A stretch of 64,000 nt of DNA from Eucalyptus grandis (GCF_016545825.1 NC_052618.1:35720196-35784195); one strand, 5' to 3'. Counted from the first letter of the stretch, positions 45,069-56,855 are shown. Notes: generated from the sequence alone by a model not told the origin. Translations and numbers: made by a program.

Positions 45069-45081
45069 TGGTATCAGAGCC
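45069..45081 (+). other. Primer binding site of TE-K
   Basis: TGGTATCAGAGCC, the exact complement of the initiator tRNA-Met 3' end, one base after the LTR. Confidence 0.93.
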
Positions 45082-45583
45082 CTAGTTCACATTTTCCCGA
45101 CTTGTTTGACGTTTTTTGATTGATTTTTCACGAAAAATTTCGGCCGTACGGATCGGGGAGAAAATCCCGACACCCGAGCGCTGTTCGGCCATTTTTCTGA
45201 GTTTTCGTAAGTCGAAATCGAATTCTGAAGACACTGGCAGAAAGGGCTCGTCGAGACGAGTCTGGCGACATGTTGTGCGTCGCCGGAGGACGCCGCACGC
45301 ACCCACACGCGCGGCCAAAAGCCGCCGCGCGTGGGCGCCACGCCCAAGCGGCGGGCACGGACCGACGCATGCCGACGTCAGCATGTCATCACCCAACGGT
45401 CGAACCGTTGGGGTGACGTCACCGATGACGTTAGCAATGACGCCGGTTGGCCGGGCGGCCACCGGCCGGCGACCCGACCCGACCCGAACCGCGATGCCCG
45501 GCATGCGCGCGGCACGTGCGGGCGGTTCGAGCGAACCGGCCCGACCGGCCAGACGGCCCGACCGGTCTGATCGGTCCGACGAC

Positions 45584-45615
45584 TTGACCGTTGACCGTTG
45601 ACTTTGACCGTTGAC
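45584..45615 (+). promoter_or_regulatory. Cluster of five W-box cores (TTGACY)
   Basis: TTGAC occurs at 45584, 45591, 45598, 45604 and 45611, each followed by C or T. W-boxes bind WRKY factors in defence and stress responses. The cluster is in the GC-rich untranslated leader, about 520 bp after the LTR, not in U3, so its regulatory effect is an inference. Confidence 0.6.
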
Positions 45616-45839
45616 CCGAGAAAAGAATTTGTTTCTTTTTCAATTATGTCTGTGTGGGTTATAGGTGATCCATTTTAGTTCTGCATTTGTTGCGGGAACT
45701 ATCATGCGTTATGCACGGATACCGCAATCCCGAGAACGGACGAAGGAAGAGCTAGACCGAAAAGGCCGATGAAAGAGTTAGCGATTATCGGTGGCTTGAT
45801 GGTGATTTAGTATCATATATGGTCAAGGTCAATCAGATG

Positions 45840-46130
45840 ATACAGGAAATTATCTGGAATTGTTATCTTATGCCGGACTTTGAGAAGGTGCCGGCTTTGA
45901 TGAACACTCTTCCACCTGTATGGCAAGCAGTGTTAGATCGGCTATGGGAGATCAACGTGGTCCCGGATTACGGGGGCTAGTGGAAGCTTTTGTAAGAGAG
46001 TACTATAGGATTGAGTTGGCCAAAACTTCAACCCTTAGATTGAGCACCACATGGCGCAGAGTGAATGCGCCTTGGTGGCGACATGAGAGCTCTCCAAAGT
46101 TTTTCCATGGTTGACAAATGTGCCTTCAAT
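45840..46130 (+). pseudogene. gag N-terminal remnant of TE-K
   Basis: A frame reads MVKVNQMIQEIIWNCYLMP, then VPALMNTLPPVWQAVLDRLW, the pattern of copia Gag (LxxLPxxW/Y). Stops follow quickly. The stretch 46130-46464 is AT-rich and not recognised. Confidence 0.5.
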
Positions 46131-46464
46131 TTTCTCAGATGTTTTGACCGATAGATTAGAAGGGACATTCCCTAATTATTTCTTAGATTAGTTTGGGATG
46201 TTATTGAGTGTGAATATCTTTTTCTATGTCGATATTTTCTTCTATGTATATTACTTAGTGTAATGGATTGTTGTATTATGTTGAAAGCATTATTGTTTTA
46301 TTGGATATCAATTATATGTTGCTTTCTGTTATTACTGGTTGCTGTGGGTAATTAGCTCTGGGTAGTTTAGAAGTTTTTGTAGCTTCATGGAATTGATTTT
46401 GCATATGACAATCATATTAATGATAGTTTTAAGTTAGGATTTTTGGAGGATGATTGGAAACGTA

Positions 46465-47329
46465 GGGTGCGCATGGATTTGTTTCAGTTCTTTTTTTGTT
46501 CCTGAGAACAGAAATAAAAAAAAGTATTTTTGTTCCGGGAACAGTTTTTAAACAAAAGAACACGTTTGGTAACGTTTGGTCGGGAATAAAAATGAACAGA
46601 AACACGTTTGGTAAATTTTATTATTTTTTTGTTTCTTTTAATTTTTTAAACATTTTTTTTATTTTTTATTTTTCCTTTCTTTTTATTTTTTCTTTTCTTC
46701 GGCCGGTCACCGGCCTCCGGCGACCGGCCGACGGGGCCGGCAGCCTCGCCCAGCCACGGCGAGGCTCGCCGGCCCACGGCGAGGCCGAGCCTCGGCCGTG
46801 GTTAGGCGAGGCTCGGCGTCGCCGACGCGGCGAGGCCGAGCCTCGCTTGGCTGGGCGAGGCGGAGCCTCGCCATGGCCGGGCGAGCTCGAGCTCGCCCGA
46901 TCCGGCGAGCCCGAGCCTCGCCGGGGCCGGCGACGCTCGGCGTCGCGGATCTGGGCGAGCCCGAGCTCGCCCGGCCAAGGCGAGGCTCGGCCTCACCCGC
47001 GCTGGCGACGCCGAGCCTCGACGGCTGGTCGGCCATGGCCGAGGCCGGCGACCGGCCAAAATGAAAAGAAGAAAAAAAGAAGAAAAGAAGAAGAGAAGAA
47101 GAAGAGAGAGAAGAGTGATTTTTGTTCTTTTGTTCCTTCCGAGAAGTGTTTCTTTCAGAGAAACAACTTTTTTTTGTTTCTTTTTCTGTTTCTATTTCGT
47201 TCCAGAAACAAAAAAAAAAAAAAAAGAACAAAAACGCAACCAAACACGTTTGTTCCTTTTTGTTCCCGGAACACTTTCCGTACAGAAGTGTGCCAGAAAC
47301 ACTTTTTTGGAGTGTTTCCATGCACGCCC
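46465..47329. mobile_element. TIR element nested in TE-K, Harbinger-like
   Basis: Ends GGGTGCGCATGGA and (reverse) GGGCGTGCATGGA with 3-bp duplication GTA (46462-46464, 47330-47332). Subterminal arms pair (TTTTTGTTCCGGGAACA / GTTCCCGGAACA). Centre 46700-47060 is extremely GC-rich. No transposase; the long reading frames across it are composition artefacts. Confidence 0.82.
46700..47062. repeat. GC-rich GGCGAGGCTCG array inside the nested TIR element
   Basis: Dozens of degenerate GGCGAGGCTCG, GGCGAGCCCGAGC and GCCGGCGACCGGCC units, in direct and inverted order, between T-rich (46620-46700) and GA-rich (47062-47120) tracts. The layout is the same as in the two hAT copies. Confidence 0.88.
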
Positions 47330-47434
47330 GTAGTGACCTTTTGATTCTGAAACCTTACTTGAAATTATTCATTGATATGATGGGTTTGTGCAAAGGGGAT
47401 GCATAAATGATAGGCATTAATTATTCGTGCATAT

Positions 47435-47914
47435 ATGTCTCGATGTGTTCGATTGATGGATTCAGCAACTAAGAACATAATTGCTGATGTGAACGGCAAC
47501 AATTGTGAAATATTGAATATGAAGATTCAATATGTGCTGGAAAAGCAAGAAGCACTAGAAGCTCTTGACCATGTTATGGAAGATCTTGAGGATGCTGTGC
47601 ACTACCTTGAGCTAGTAGAGGGCCGCTTGACGGCATTTGTGCCGAAAATAGATATTTGCAATGCTGGTTCTAGCTCAGAAAGGGCTTTGAGCTCTAAGCG
47701 CAAGCGTATTGATTCGTTCAATATGTGGGAATGCAAAGGATCAAGTCCTTATTGCAAGAGATCAAGAGTTAACCAACACAAGAGAGGAAAACGTCCTCAA
47801 GTGAAGAAAATGTCAAGGGTGAGGTGTTACAATTGTGACAAGAAGGGTCACTATGCTCGCGACTGTTGTGATCCAAAGAAGGTAAACACCTCTTGTACAT
47901 TTGAGATGATGTAG
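47435..47914 (+). pseudogene. gag C-terminal part of TE-K with zinc knuckle
   Basis: About 159 residues, ending in a complete CCHC knuckle CYNCDKKGHYARDC (47826-47867), which binds the element RNA. It is preceded by a basic stretch SKRKRIDSF ... KRSRVNQHKRGKRPQ. The first Met is not necessarily the true start. It is followed by stops where protease should begin. Confidence 0.85.
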
Positions 47915-47929
47915 CGAAGGATAGAGGAT

Positions 47930-48880
47930 CCTTCGTGGAATTCCGACGAGTACCAACTGGAACTATGTGGATCTATGTGGGATATAACTCCAGAGATGAA
48001 GTTAAAGGGATTGGCACCTGCCAATTGAACATGCGTCATGGACGCACCTTGTTCCTACATGATGTTCTATATACTCCGGAGATTCGTCGAAATTTAAGTG
48101 TCTGTTTTGGTATTGGTTAAGCTTGGTTTATGTGTGAACTTCCATAATAGCGATGTAGATTTGTATTTGGATACAAACTACTATAGATGTGGTCACTTTC
48201 TGGATGGTTTTATTGTATTGAATGTTGACTGTGGTGATGTCAATATGTTATTCCCTTGTTTCACGTCTTTTATTTCATGTGATATTGATGTGACTGTGTG
48301 GCATGCTAGACTTGGTCATATTGGCCAACAATGTATAAATAGACTAGCAAAAAAGGGCTTGTTGGGTAACATTGAAAAAGTCGATTTGCCCAGATGTTAG
48401 CATTGCCTAGTAGGGAAAACGACAAGGAAACCATTTGGAAAAGATAAAGAGCTGAATTTCCTCTGCATTTAATCCATTATGATGTCTGTGGTTCAATGAA
48501 TGTGAGAGGAAGGCATGCGACTGTTTACTTCATCACTTTTAATAGATGATTATACTCGATTCGGGTGTGTCTATTTGATTTCTCATAAATCTGAAGCATA
48601 AGTTGTTTCAAAAGGTTCATGAACTTGGAAGAAAATCAATTGGACAAGAAAATAAAAGTATTGAGATCCGATCGAGGTCGAGAATATTTATCTGATGAGT
48701 TCTGAAAATAATGTGATGAAAATGAATAGAAAGACAGTTGTCTATTCCATATACTCCTCAACAAAATGGTGTTGCGGGAGAAGAAACAGAACCCTACTGG
48801 AAATGGTTAGGTTTTGGAGTGATGCGTTGTTAACTGCTACCTATATACATAACCGGGTGCCTTCCAAATCAGTTAGTTCC
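47930..48880 (+). pseudogene. Protease remnant and integrase of TE-K
   Basis: The pre-integrase block is clear (VTVWHARLGHIGQQCINRLA near 48300, then the Cys pair disrupted by a stop). The integrase core continues with SMNVRGR and DDYTRFGCVYLISHKSEA near 48550, and RRNRTLLEMVRFWSDALL near 48785, which carries the third catalytic position region. The protease active site is not readable. Several shifts and stops. Confidence 0.85.
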
Positions 48881-49555
48881 ACTCCATATGAGTTATGGAC
48901 AGGTAGAAAACCGGACTTAAATTTTCTTAAGCCATGGGGTTGTGCTGCCTATACTCATGAGTCCTCTCACAAGTTTGGGAAATTGGGTCCTAAAGGCAAG
49001 ATGAGTATTTTAATAAGATACTCCGAACACTCGAATGGGTATGTGTTCGTAGGTGAGCAGGAAAGTGGGAGTATAACTGAATTTGAATCACGAGATGTCA
49101 CATTCTTAGTGGATGAATTTCCTAAGAAGGGCGAAATAGGGGAAGAATACTCCCTATTAGAAAACTTGGATCAAGATAATGATATTAGTGGAGTTCGTCC
49201 AAGTGGGAGTAATATGAGAAGTGATGAATTCAATTCAACTCATTCTCAATTGCAACCACGTGATGAGGCAACATTATCATTATCTAATCCTAGTGGGAGC
49301 ATAATGGGGAATGATGTGCAAAGTGTACAATCTCCCATACGGCGAACAAGTCGCCAAAGTATTCCCCGTCGACGTTTTGACGTTGAAGGGGAAACTTTTA
49401 TGATTGCTCCGCAAGATGAGGATGAGCTAAGAAATATTAATGAGGCTCTAAATTGCCTTAGTAAGAAAAAATGGATTTATGCAATGAAAGAGGAAATTGA
49501 GTCAATGAAATCAAACCAAGTCTGGGAACTGGTTGATCTTCCAAACGGGACGTAG
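48880..49555 (+). pseudogene. Integrase tail and RT start of TE-K
   Basis: Open frame with STPYELWTGRKPDLNFLKPW and KGYVF-like NGYVFVGEQESGS, a Ser/Gln-rich linker, then WIYAMKEEIESMKSNQVWEL, the conserved start of copia RT. Confidence 0.9.
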
Positions 49556-49966
49556 AGCTATTGGGAACAAGTGGGTTCTCAAAATAAAGCAAAAGGCTGA
49601 TGGCTCGATATAAAGGCATAAGGCTCGCCTTGTGGCGAATGGGTATGATTAACAGGAATGAATTGATATGAAGAAACATTTTCTCCTATAGTGAGATTTA
49701 CCTCGATTCGCATAATTCTGGCAATAGTGTTTAGTATGGATCTTGAGTTACATCAAATGGATGTAAAGACTGCTTTCCTCAATGGAGAATTAGAGGAAGA
49801 AAAATATATGGAACAACCTGCTGATTTCATAGTGAAAGGCCAAGAAGAATAGGTATGTCGACTTTGGGGGTCGATATATGGCCTTAAGTAGTCGTCAAGA
49901 CAATGGTATATACGTTTCCATTATGCCATAATGGCATATGATTTTACAATGATAGATGAGTATCAT

Positions 49967-49997
<31 letters not shown>

Positions 49998-50150
49998 CAA
50001 AAGATCCAAAGGTCTATTTGTGATCATATCATTATGTGTTGACGATATACTAATTGCCGGAAGCAATATGGAGTTTGTCAATACTGTCAAAAGTTCGTTG
50101 TCTTCCAATTTTGAATTGAAGGATATGGGATTGTAAACCCATCGACACTC
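49556..50150 (+). pseudogene. Reverse transcriptase of TE-K, partly deleted
   Basis: Blocks include LELHQMDVKTAFLNGELEEE and a CVDDILIAGSNMEF active site (usual YVDD; both Asp kept). The segment after FELKDMG jumps directly to PIDTPIAKGEG, so a stretch of the thumb is lost. A (TG)(TA) microsatellite at 49967-49996 has expanded inside the coding part. Confidence 0.85.
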
Positions 50151-50897
50151 CTATTGCAAAAGGTGAAGGATTGAGCCATAGACTGTGTCCAAGGACTCCA
50201 CAAGAGAATGAACAAATGAAACATGTTCCTTATGCTAGTGCTGTTGGGAGCTTGATATACGCTATGATGTGTACAAGACCTGACTTATGTTTTGTAGTTG
50301 GAATGGTGAGTAGATACCAATCCAATCCAGGTCAAGCACGTTGGAAAGCCGTTAAATGAATACTAAGGTATCTAGAGGGGACTGCTGATTATACGTTGAG
50401 TTACTATGGAAAGGATCTGCAACTCAAAGACTATTCTGATGCTGATTGAAGAGGAGATTTAAATGAAAGAAAATCTACCTCTGGATTTGTTTTCATACCG
50501 AATAATTGCACCATATGTTGGAGCAGTAAGAAACAAAAGTGTATAGCCTTGTCCACGATGGAAACTGAGTTCGTGGCATTATCGGCAGCAATAAAAGAAG
50601 ATGTTTGGCTTAAGAGATTATTGGATCATTTAGGTGTTATTTGAAATGCTGCAGATTCATTGTTGGTTAATTGTGATAGCCAAGCAGCAAACGCGTACAC
50701 CAAAAGATCCAAAATATCATGGCAAGACCAAATATATAGATACCAAGTATACTTTTTGTCAAGGATATGATTGCACGAAAAGATGTGAACTTAGAGTACA
50801 TACTACGCATAGAATGGTAGCAGATCCTATGACAAAGCCAATACCTAGAGATGTGTTTTGTAGCCATATGAAATCTCTAGGATTGCGTAGAGGATGA
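50151..50897 (+). pseudogene. RNase H of TE-K
   Basis: In order: YASAVGSLIYAMMCTRPDLC, DYSDAD, RKSTSGFVF, STMETEFVALSAA, VNCDSQAAN, YHGKTKYIDTKYTF and THRMVADPMTKPIPRDVFCS. This is the copia RNase H, with frameshifts in the middle. Confidence 0.9.
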
Positions 50898-51925
50898 TGT
50901 ACTGAATATTGTAATTTCCCTAAGAGTTCACATTTGATGAATTTGTGTTTTCATCATTAATGCCTACGAATCTTAGTTTGATCTTTATGCATCTTAATGC
51001 TCAGTGCATTACTTTAACTTAAGAAAGTATGTCGGACTGATATAAGATTAGCCCACTCACACGGGTAATTGCCTCTATTTACTGTGTGATAAATAGATAC
51101 GAGACTGTTTTTAAGCTTATTATCTAGGTGATAATCGAGAGCTCAAGCTTAAAATACGTATGTCGCCTTAACTGAGTGTTAAGATGAGGACATAATACTT
51201 ACTATGTCCGAAAGTAAAATAACCCACATATTTTACTTTATCTGTCTATAATGCCAGATGTGAGTTCTGATGAATTTTGTGAATGAGTAGATTAGTGAAC
51301 TCAAGTTAGACATTGTGTATGTCTGAACTATCATATGTACGGTATTGAAAGCTATAGACATACGCTACATGGGAAAGGAGTTAATATCGTAATACGTGTT
51401 TCATACTACATATGCATGAGATGACCAATAAGAGAGGCAAGAGTTTGATCTCAACTTTTATGTCGTGTGAGGCTCTTGAGGAAAAGAGTTCCTCAATTTT
51501 TTAGTCCCCTCATGACTCTTACTTTTTCTCAAGATTTCTATTTAGTTTTTGCTATCTTAGGAAGCTGAACTGAAATTGAGAGTTTGAAGGAAAGAGGAAG
51601 ACAGATTTTGGAGAATCACATTGTAGTTTTTGTATTCACCGGTTAACCAATTATGACTGTCTTTGTGATAATCATAATTGTGAATACAATATATATATCA
51701 TTGTTAGAAAGAGATCAAGAGAGATATAAATGTGATCGATCGATCTAGGGTACTGCATACTAAATCTACTCGGAGTGTGATGCCCATTATGAGTTGGTAT
51801 ATATTCCTAACAGATGTATAGTAACAAGCTCTCAAAGTATGCTGGTCGCACGGATTATTCACCGGTATGAATGTTGAAGAGAGGTAAAGAGAATCATGTT
51901 CAACCCACCATGTGCGAGTGGGAGA

Positions 51926-52338
51926 TGATGGTTTTAATTGGTGATGGGCCCGTCCGCCCATGCTGGGCCCAAAAGGCCCGGCCCACGGGAATAAGGCCCG
52001 TGGATGGGGGAAGGTATAAAAGGGAGGAGAGAGAGAGAGATGACAACGTTTTGATGAACGTACGTCTTCTTCTCTCCAACGTTCTCTCCCCCCTAAAACA
52101 AAAACAGTAAGCAAACGGCGACACTATCTTCCCTTCAAGGCTTCATCGGATTGAACATGGCCAGATTTTCTCCCTCTTATTGGCGTCGGTGTCTAATCTA
52201 TGGCTAACAAGATACGCTCGACTCCGTGGTGTGCTTTATGATCGGTGATACGTGTTTTCCCGGGCTTCGTCTTCCGCATTGATTTAGGGGTTCGATTTAG
52301 TGTCGAATCCGGTTTTCAGGGATCCGTTATTCCCAACA
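51926..52338 (+). repeat. 3' LTR of TE-K
   Basis: Preceded by the polypurine tract GAGTGGGAGA (51916-51925); begins TGATGGTTTTAATTGG, ends TATTCCCAACA, followed by GTTTT. Between RNase H and this LTR (50900-51915) there is about 1 kb of AT-rich untranslated sequence. Confidence 0.92.
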
Positions 52339-52379
52339 GTTTTCTTATCTCTTCAACTATGATATTTTCACTTTTGCAG

Positions 52380-52421
52380 GTCTGCGTATTCTATTTGATC
52401 CTGGAGCACTTGATACAATTG
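52380..52421 (+). pseudogene. SQS: Squalene synthase exon 2 (one-base deletion)
   Basis: Bounded by TTGCAG and GTTTGT. Reads VCVFYLIL, then loses one base at the CTG-CGA position, so the ALDT block is out of frame. Length 42 where 43 keeps phase. Confidence 0.88.
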
Positions 52422-53177
52422 GTTTGTCTCTCTCTGTCTTGCATTTGCAAGGGAGTACGCTGTTTATCAAATGTTGTTTATCAAATATGGTGCATCTGTC
52501 CTAAACTACTGTCATCCGATTCAGGTGATGGTTGTTAACCTTGATGGTCATATATACCAAATTGATTTCAAATGTGTATGTCCAGTTGGCAGCTTTTCCT
52601 TTTCCCTTCAACTTCTACATGTAAGGATAAGGAAGGAGTGGTTTTGAGTCTACATTTACTTGTCTCTGTGTTTTTGAAGGCGAAAGCCTGTGCCTCTTCA
52701 AATCTAGTTATTTTCTAAGTTTCTTTCAACTATAACAAGTTTGAAACTCTTATCTTTAGCACTTTCGGTTGGCTAATCTGAGCCAGCTATACTTTGTCTG
52801 CCAAAGTCTACCCATAACACAAAGCCATTGGAGTTTCCTTTTGCATTCATAACATTCATGGAAACATAATCGTGTAGGTCAGGGCAAGCTCTTCACATCT
52901 AGAAGTCCATTTACTTGTGACCACCAACCATCATGACTGGAAGTGGAGAATGCTAATGCTCTAGTTGTTAAGGCCCTTGCTGATTCTCAGATGATAAACG
53001 GTGACTCATATTTCTAACCAGTTGAATAATCCCTAAAAGAATTAGTTTCATGATAAGTCCTTAATTCCTCTGCCTAACTGTTGTCAATATCACTTTGAAT
53101 AATTGTTTCCCGCTCCCTAATGATGTTTATATGTATTTTTTGCGGGAGTCTTATTTCTTCTAACTTTCCCTTTCCAG

Positions 53178-53267
53178 AGGATGACACAAGCATACCTGCT
53201 GATGTCAAAGTGCCCATCCTAAAGGCTTTTCATCTGCACTTGTATAATAAGGAGTGGTGTTTTTCAT
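53178..53267 (+). pseudogene. SQS: Squalene synthase exon 3
   Basis: Bounded by TTCCAG and GTGAGT. Reads EDDTSIPADVKVPILKAFHL and ends KEWCFS. It holds the Asp pair of the first substrate-Mg binding motif. Open and well conserved. Confidence 0.93.
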
Positions 53268-54115
53268 GTGAGTTAAATATGCTTCCTTCTTGCTGGTTAA
53301 AGCTTTTGGAGATCTAAGACCAGTTTTCCACATATATAGATGCTTTGTTCTGTATTATCGCCCTTTCCTGACCTTTATATAGAATTCATGAAACGTAAGT
53401 TAGATGTATTCTGCAAAATAATTTGTTTGAGTGATCTCTCTTAATGGTTTCCTTGTATATTACATGTGTAGATAGTTGGTGTCCTCCCCATTTTGCGCTA
53501 AGAATGGTCTTGAAAGCTACATGGAGATTCTGTCTTTAACAATATCTTGCATACATCCTTGTGACTTTGAAATTATTTTTCGTAACACCGCTTTTCACAG
53601 AACAGGATATGTCAAAAATGTTTTGCCTCGATGATTCTACGTGAGAACCTCTATAAATAGTCTCATCTACTTTGCTTATTGATGCATTCTTTCACTAACT
53701 TCTTTAAGAACAAATACCAAAGTACAATGAAAGCTTTCTTGCTGTTAAAAATTCTTGTAATATTTCCGGCATATGGGGAAATTGTATGACCCGGCATAGG
53801 ATAAAAGATTGTCAAATTATTTCTGAAGTGAAGTTGGGAAATAAGGTGTTTCTAGGTTTTTAAGATTCCATATGCCACTGATTTCTTTTGACTAGCAACT
53901 TTTGGGGGATGCAGAACTTGGTTAGGAAAGCTGTATTAAGATATAACTTGTGTTATGTTGTGATTATTTTCACTTTAGTTATAATCTTTTGCTGCTTTAA
54001 TTTACTATATGTAAATGGTGCTTATCCAGTAAGAAGTTGGAGCTGGGCTGAGAACTATTCAGTCGCCATAATTTTAGAGAGTTTTCTGAACTGAAGTTTC
54101 CATTGTCGTATTAAG

Positions 54116-54193
54116 GTGGTACAAAGGAGTATACAAGGTTCTAATATACCAATTTCATCATGTTTCAACGGCTTTCCTGGAGCTGGGGAAAAG
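54116..54193 (+). pseudogene. SQS: Squalene synthase exon 4 (frameshift)
   Basis: The frame begins GTKEY, then two extra bases bring a TAA. In the shifted frame QFHHVSTAFLELGK is still readable. Bounded by AG and GTTAAT. Confidence 0.88.
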
Positions 54194-54447
54194 GTTAATA
54201 ACTTACGACTTTTCCCTCTAATTTTGATGCAAAGCTCTAATAAAAATCCTCTTCTTCTACCTGCTCTTCTTTAGCCGCTCAACTTAACCTTATGAGTTTC
54301 CTTTACCAACAACCTAATGATCATAGTTGAGAATGAAAACTCAACTGAAATTTACCTGCAATTAATACAATCTTGGCGAACTATTTCTTCTGATTGATAT
54401 GTTGACTGCTTTTCCTTTATAAATTGTGGCTTTCGACTTACTCGCAG

Positions 54448-54527
54448 TTACCAAGTTACAATTGAGAATGTTACTAAAAGAATGGGAGCAGTAATGGCAA
54501 AATTTATTTGCAAAGAGGTTTGTGATC
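54448..54527 (+). pseudogene. SQS: Squalene synthase exon 5
   Basis: Bounded by CGCAG and GTTTGT. Reads YQVTIENVTKRMGAVMAKFI and CKE, matching the conserved ITKRMGAGMAKFICKE block. Confidence 0.92.
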
Positions 54528-55151
54528 TGTGCTATGTAACACTTCTGATATTTTCCAAGAACTTACCTCTTATTAAGTACCCCGGCTGAAGGAACTCTTA
54601 CAAAGATAATAGTATTTGGTTGTGCTTGGTCAATATGTCGCTAGTTTTAAGCTTTACATGAAGAGAATCCTTGCCTTCAATGGAAGAAGATAAATTTGAT
54701 ATTGTATAGTACCTGTGTAAACATTTTATTTGTTGAATGCCTGACACGTACAATGGGTAGCCCATCCTCCTCCTATTTACAAGGATTTGACTTTAGCTCT
54801 TTGGCAAAAGTCCTTGAAGGATTCACTAGCTTATAAAAGAAATGGATTAGTCTAGAAGTTCAGTATTTGGCCTTAATGACCGTTCTCCCATCTTCCCAGA
54901 TCCACAGGCTTGCGAATAGACTATTGGCTCTTATGTGTGTCTTGTTTGTGGTAACTGATCCGGTTGGATTGGAACAGGTTTTGACCAAATACTATTATCA
55001 AGAGGATTAAGAGCTATGCTAAGGGTTTCTTTTCCACAATGCATTTCAAGGCTAGTTTGTAGTCTCGCGCCTTCAGGAATAATTTTTTGTAGTGGAGGTC
55101 ATGCTGTTACATATCATACGAAGAATTCCGCTAATTTCTTCCTTATTGTAG

Positions 55152-55232
55152 GTGGAAACAGTTGATGATTACGATGAATATTGCCACTATGTGGCAGGAC
55201 TTGTTGGTTTAGGTCTGTACAGGTATTTAAAG
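55152..55232 (+). pseudogene. SQS: Squalene synthase exon 6
   Basis: Bounded by TTGTAG and GTAACA. Reads [20 protein letters not shown], identical to the family block, then GLYRYLK. The tyrosine needed for the first half reaction lies in this conserved region. Confidence 0.93.
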
Positions 55233-56672
55233 GTAACAAATTTATTTGCCGAGATTTTCTTTCACAATTGAAAGAATAGCTATCCTAGACGCGATGAAAT
55301 CATTAGGCATATTGAAGAACTTGAATGGCACTAGGCATTCATAAAATTGGTGAAGTGGGCATTAGACATGAGGAAACGATAAGGCACACTGAAGAACCAA
55401 ATCGAGGCAAGACAGAAATAAAGCCCATGAAACTATCACCATCATCATTTTAAGACCTTCCATAGGGCCTCTTTTACATTTCTCATACTGTCATTTGTCA
55501 AGGCAGTGTGTCCAAGAGCCTTTATACTTTTGTGTATGTTCTGTAGTAGCTTGGAGATAATGGTTGCTCTGTGATTCCATTTGTCTACCTACACATTTCA
55601 GGTCCAAGGTATGAAAGTTTAAGACTAGAATGCATGTTCTTGCATTCTATTCTCGTGGACACACATTCTCTTATCATATTTATTTTCAGTTATTTCTTCT
55701 TGAAATATACTAGACTGTATAACCTGCATGAGACTTGATCTATGGGAAAGAAACTGCTAATGTCCCAATTTGTGTGTGTTTGTGTGACTTCGTTGTTGGC
55801 CTGCCTAGGACATGGCCAGCAACCAAACAAGCGGATCTTCCCAATGTCTTAGGGTCATTATACCCCCTTATGTATCTCTAGATACTTCTTACTGTGAAGA
55901 TTAAATCCCCTGTTTAGCTCTAGGCAATCAGCACATGAACTTTGTGGCTGGCAGGGGGTATACTGTGAAACTGGTGTACTTAGGATTGAAAAGGCTTGTA
56001 AGTCAAGACGTGTAGTTTATTTGGATCTGTCGTTTCTGTGCAGCCAATAGAAACTAATGAAATTGTTGTCTTCCTTTTTCTTTTTTACTCTTGGGGTTTC
56101 GAACAATCATAAGGAAAAATGAGAGATTCGTTTAGGTATTGCTTTGTAAGCGATTAGACAATGCAGAGAAAGATGTCGTTTTTAGAATGTCTGAACAAGA
56201 AAAAAAGTTCAAATGACCTGTTGCAGAACTTGTGGTAATATCCCTGACAAATCTTAATTTGCAATCGGCAATCAAATTGGGTGACAGAATGGGCTATGAA
56301 CAAAGCAAACCAGATTGATCTTGAATTTTTAGTGGACACGACAATAGTCCGTTATGTCCTGTGAAGTGATATAATGAACTTCTGTCCTCTGCAAAGATAT
56401 GATTTTTAAGGGGAACCCCTTCTCCTTCAGTTGCGGAGCTCAATGGTAGATGTGTTATAATTGATGTCTCAGCAATATCGTGGAATTTGTCCTTTTCTGC
56501 TCCCCACTGTGAATTGAACTTGCTTGATGATCAGTTGCTGTCACTTTTGGCTGCAATGATAATTGATGCTTTCATTGATAACCCAGCTTATCCATCTCCT
56601 TGCCTTTCCCCTATGATGTTTTAAATATACAGTCGGAGACATTGCTCATTAGATAAAGTTTGCCTCCTATAG
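55233..56672 (+). other. Intron-like stretch where central exons are missing
   Basis: The next coding block of the family (the LFHASG segment, the second Asp-rich motif and about 150 further residues) should lie here. I find no match on either strand. The stretch reads as ordinary AT-rich non-coding DNA. Confidence 0.7.
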
Positions 56673-56764
56673 GTTGACATGAACGATCCTAATGCTACAA
56701 AGACATTAAGCAGAATCGAGACTATACAGAAGGCTTGTAGAGATTCTGGCCTCCTAAACAAAAG
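56673..56764 (+). pseudogene. SQS: Squalene synthase penultimate-region exon
   Basis: Bounded by TATAG and GTTCCT. Reads [20 protein letters not shown] and then [10 protein letters not shown], matching the family block before the C-terminal tail. Confidence 0.93.
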
Positions 56765-56855
56765 GTTCCTTCCTCTCTCTCTCTCTCTCGCTGGGGTATA
56801 GATACTGATTTTGTCCCTTTTAATACAGAAGACTTGTATTTGTGAATTCTGACAG

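Larger units (their letters stand above)
44644..52338 (+). mobile_element. TE-K: Ty1/copia retrotransposon in squalene synthase intron 1
   Basis: LTRs of 424 and 413 bp (TG...CCCAACA), perfect duplication GTTTT (44639-44643, 52339-52343), exact tRNA-Met primer site and polypurine tract. It is inserted in the sense orientation of the gene, 35 bp before exon 2. Copia order is seen: Gag, integrase, RT, RNase H. The frame is broken many times and part of RT is deleted. The LTRs are very similar, apart from a few differences in GA-tract length and short indels, so insertion is more recent than TE-A. A TIR element is nested at 46465-47329. Confidence 0.93.

Noticed and set aside
45087..45643. Several overlapping open frames in the GC-rich copia leader
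   Set aside because: Open on both strands because stop codons are rare at this composition. Located between the LTR and gag with no recognisable domain.
46496..47344. Long open frames (282 and 204 residues) across the nested TIR element
   Set aside because: They arise from GC-rich repeats and A/T runs inside a non-autonomous element. Both strands are open at once and no domain is present.
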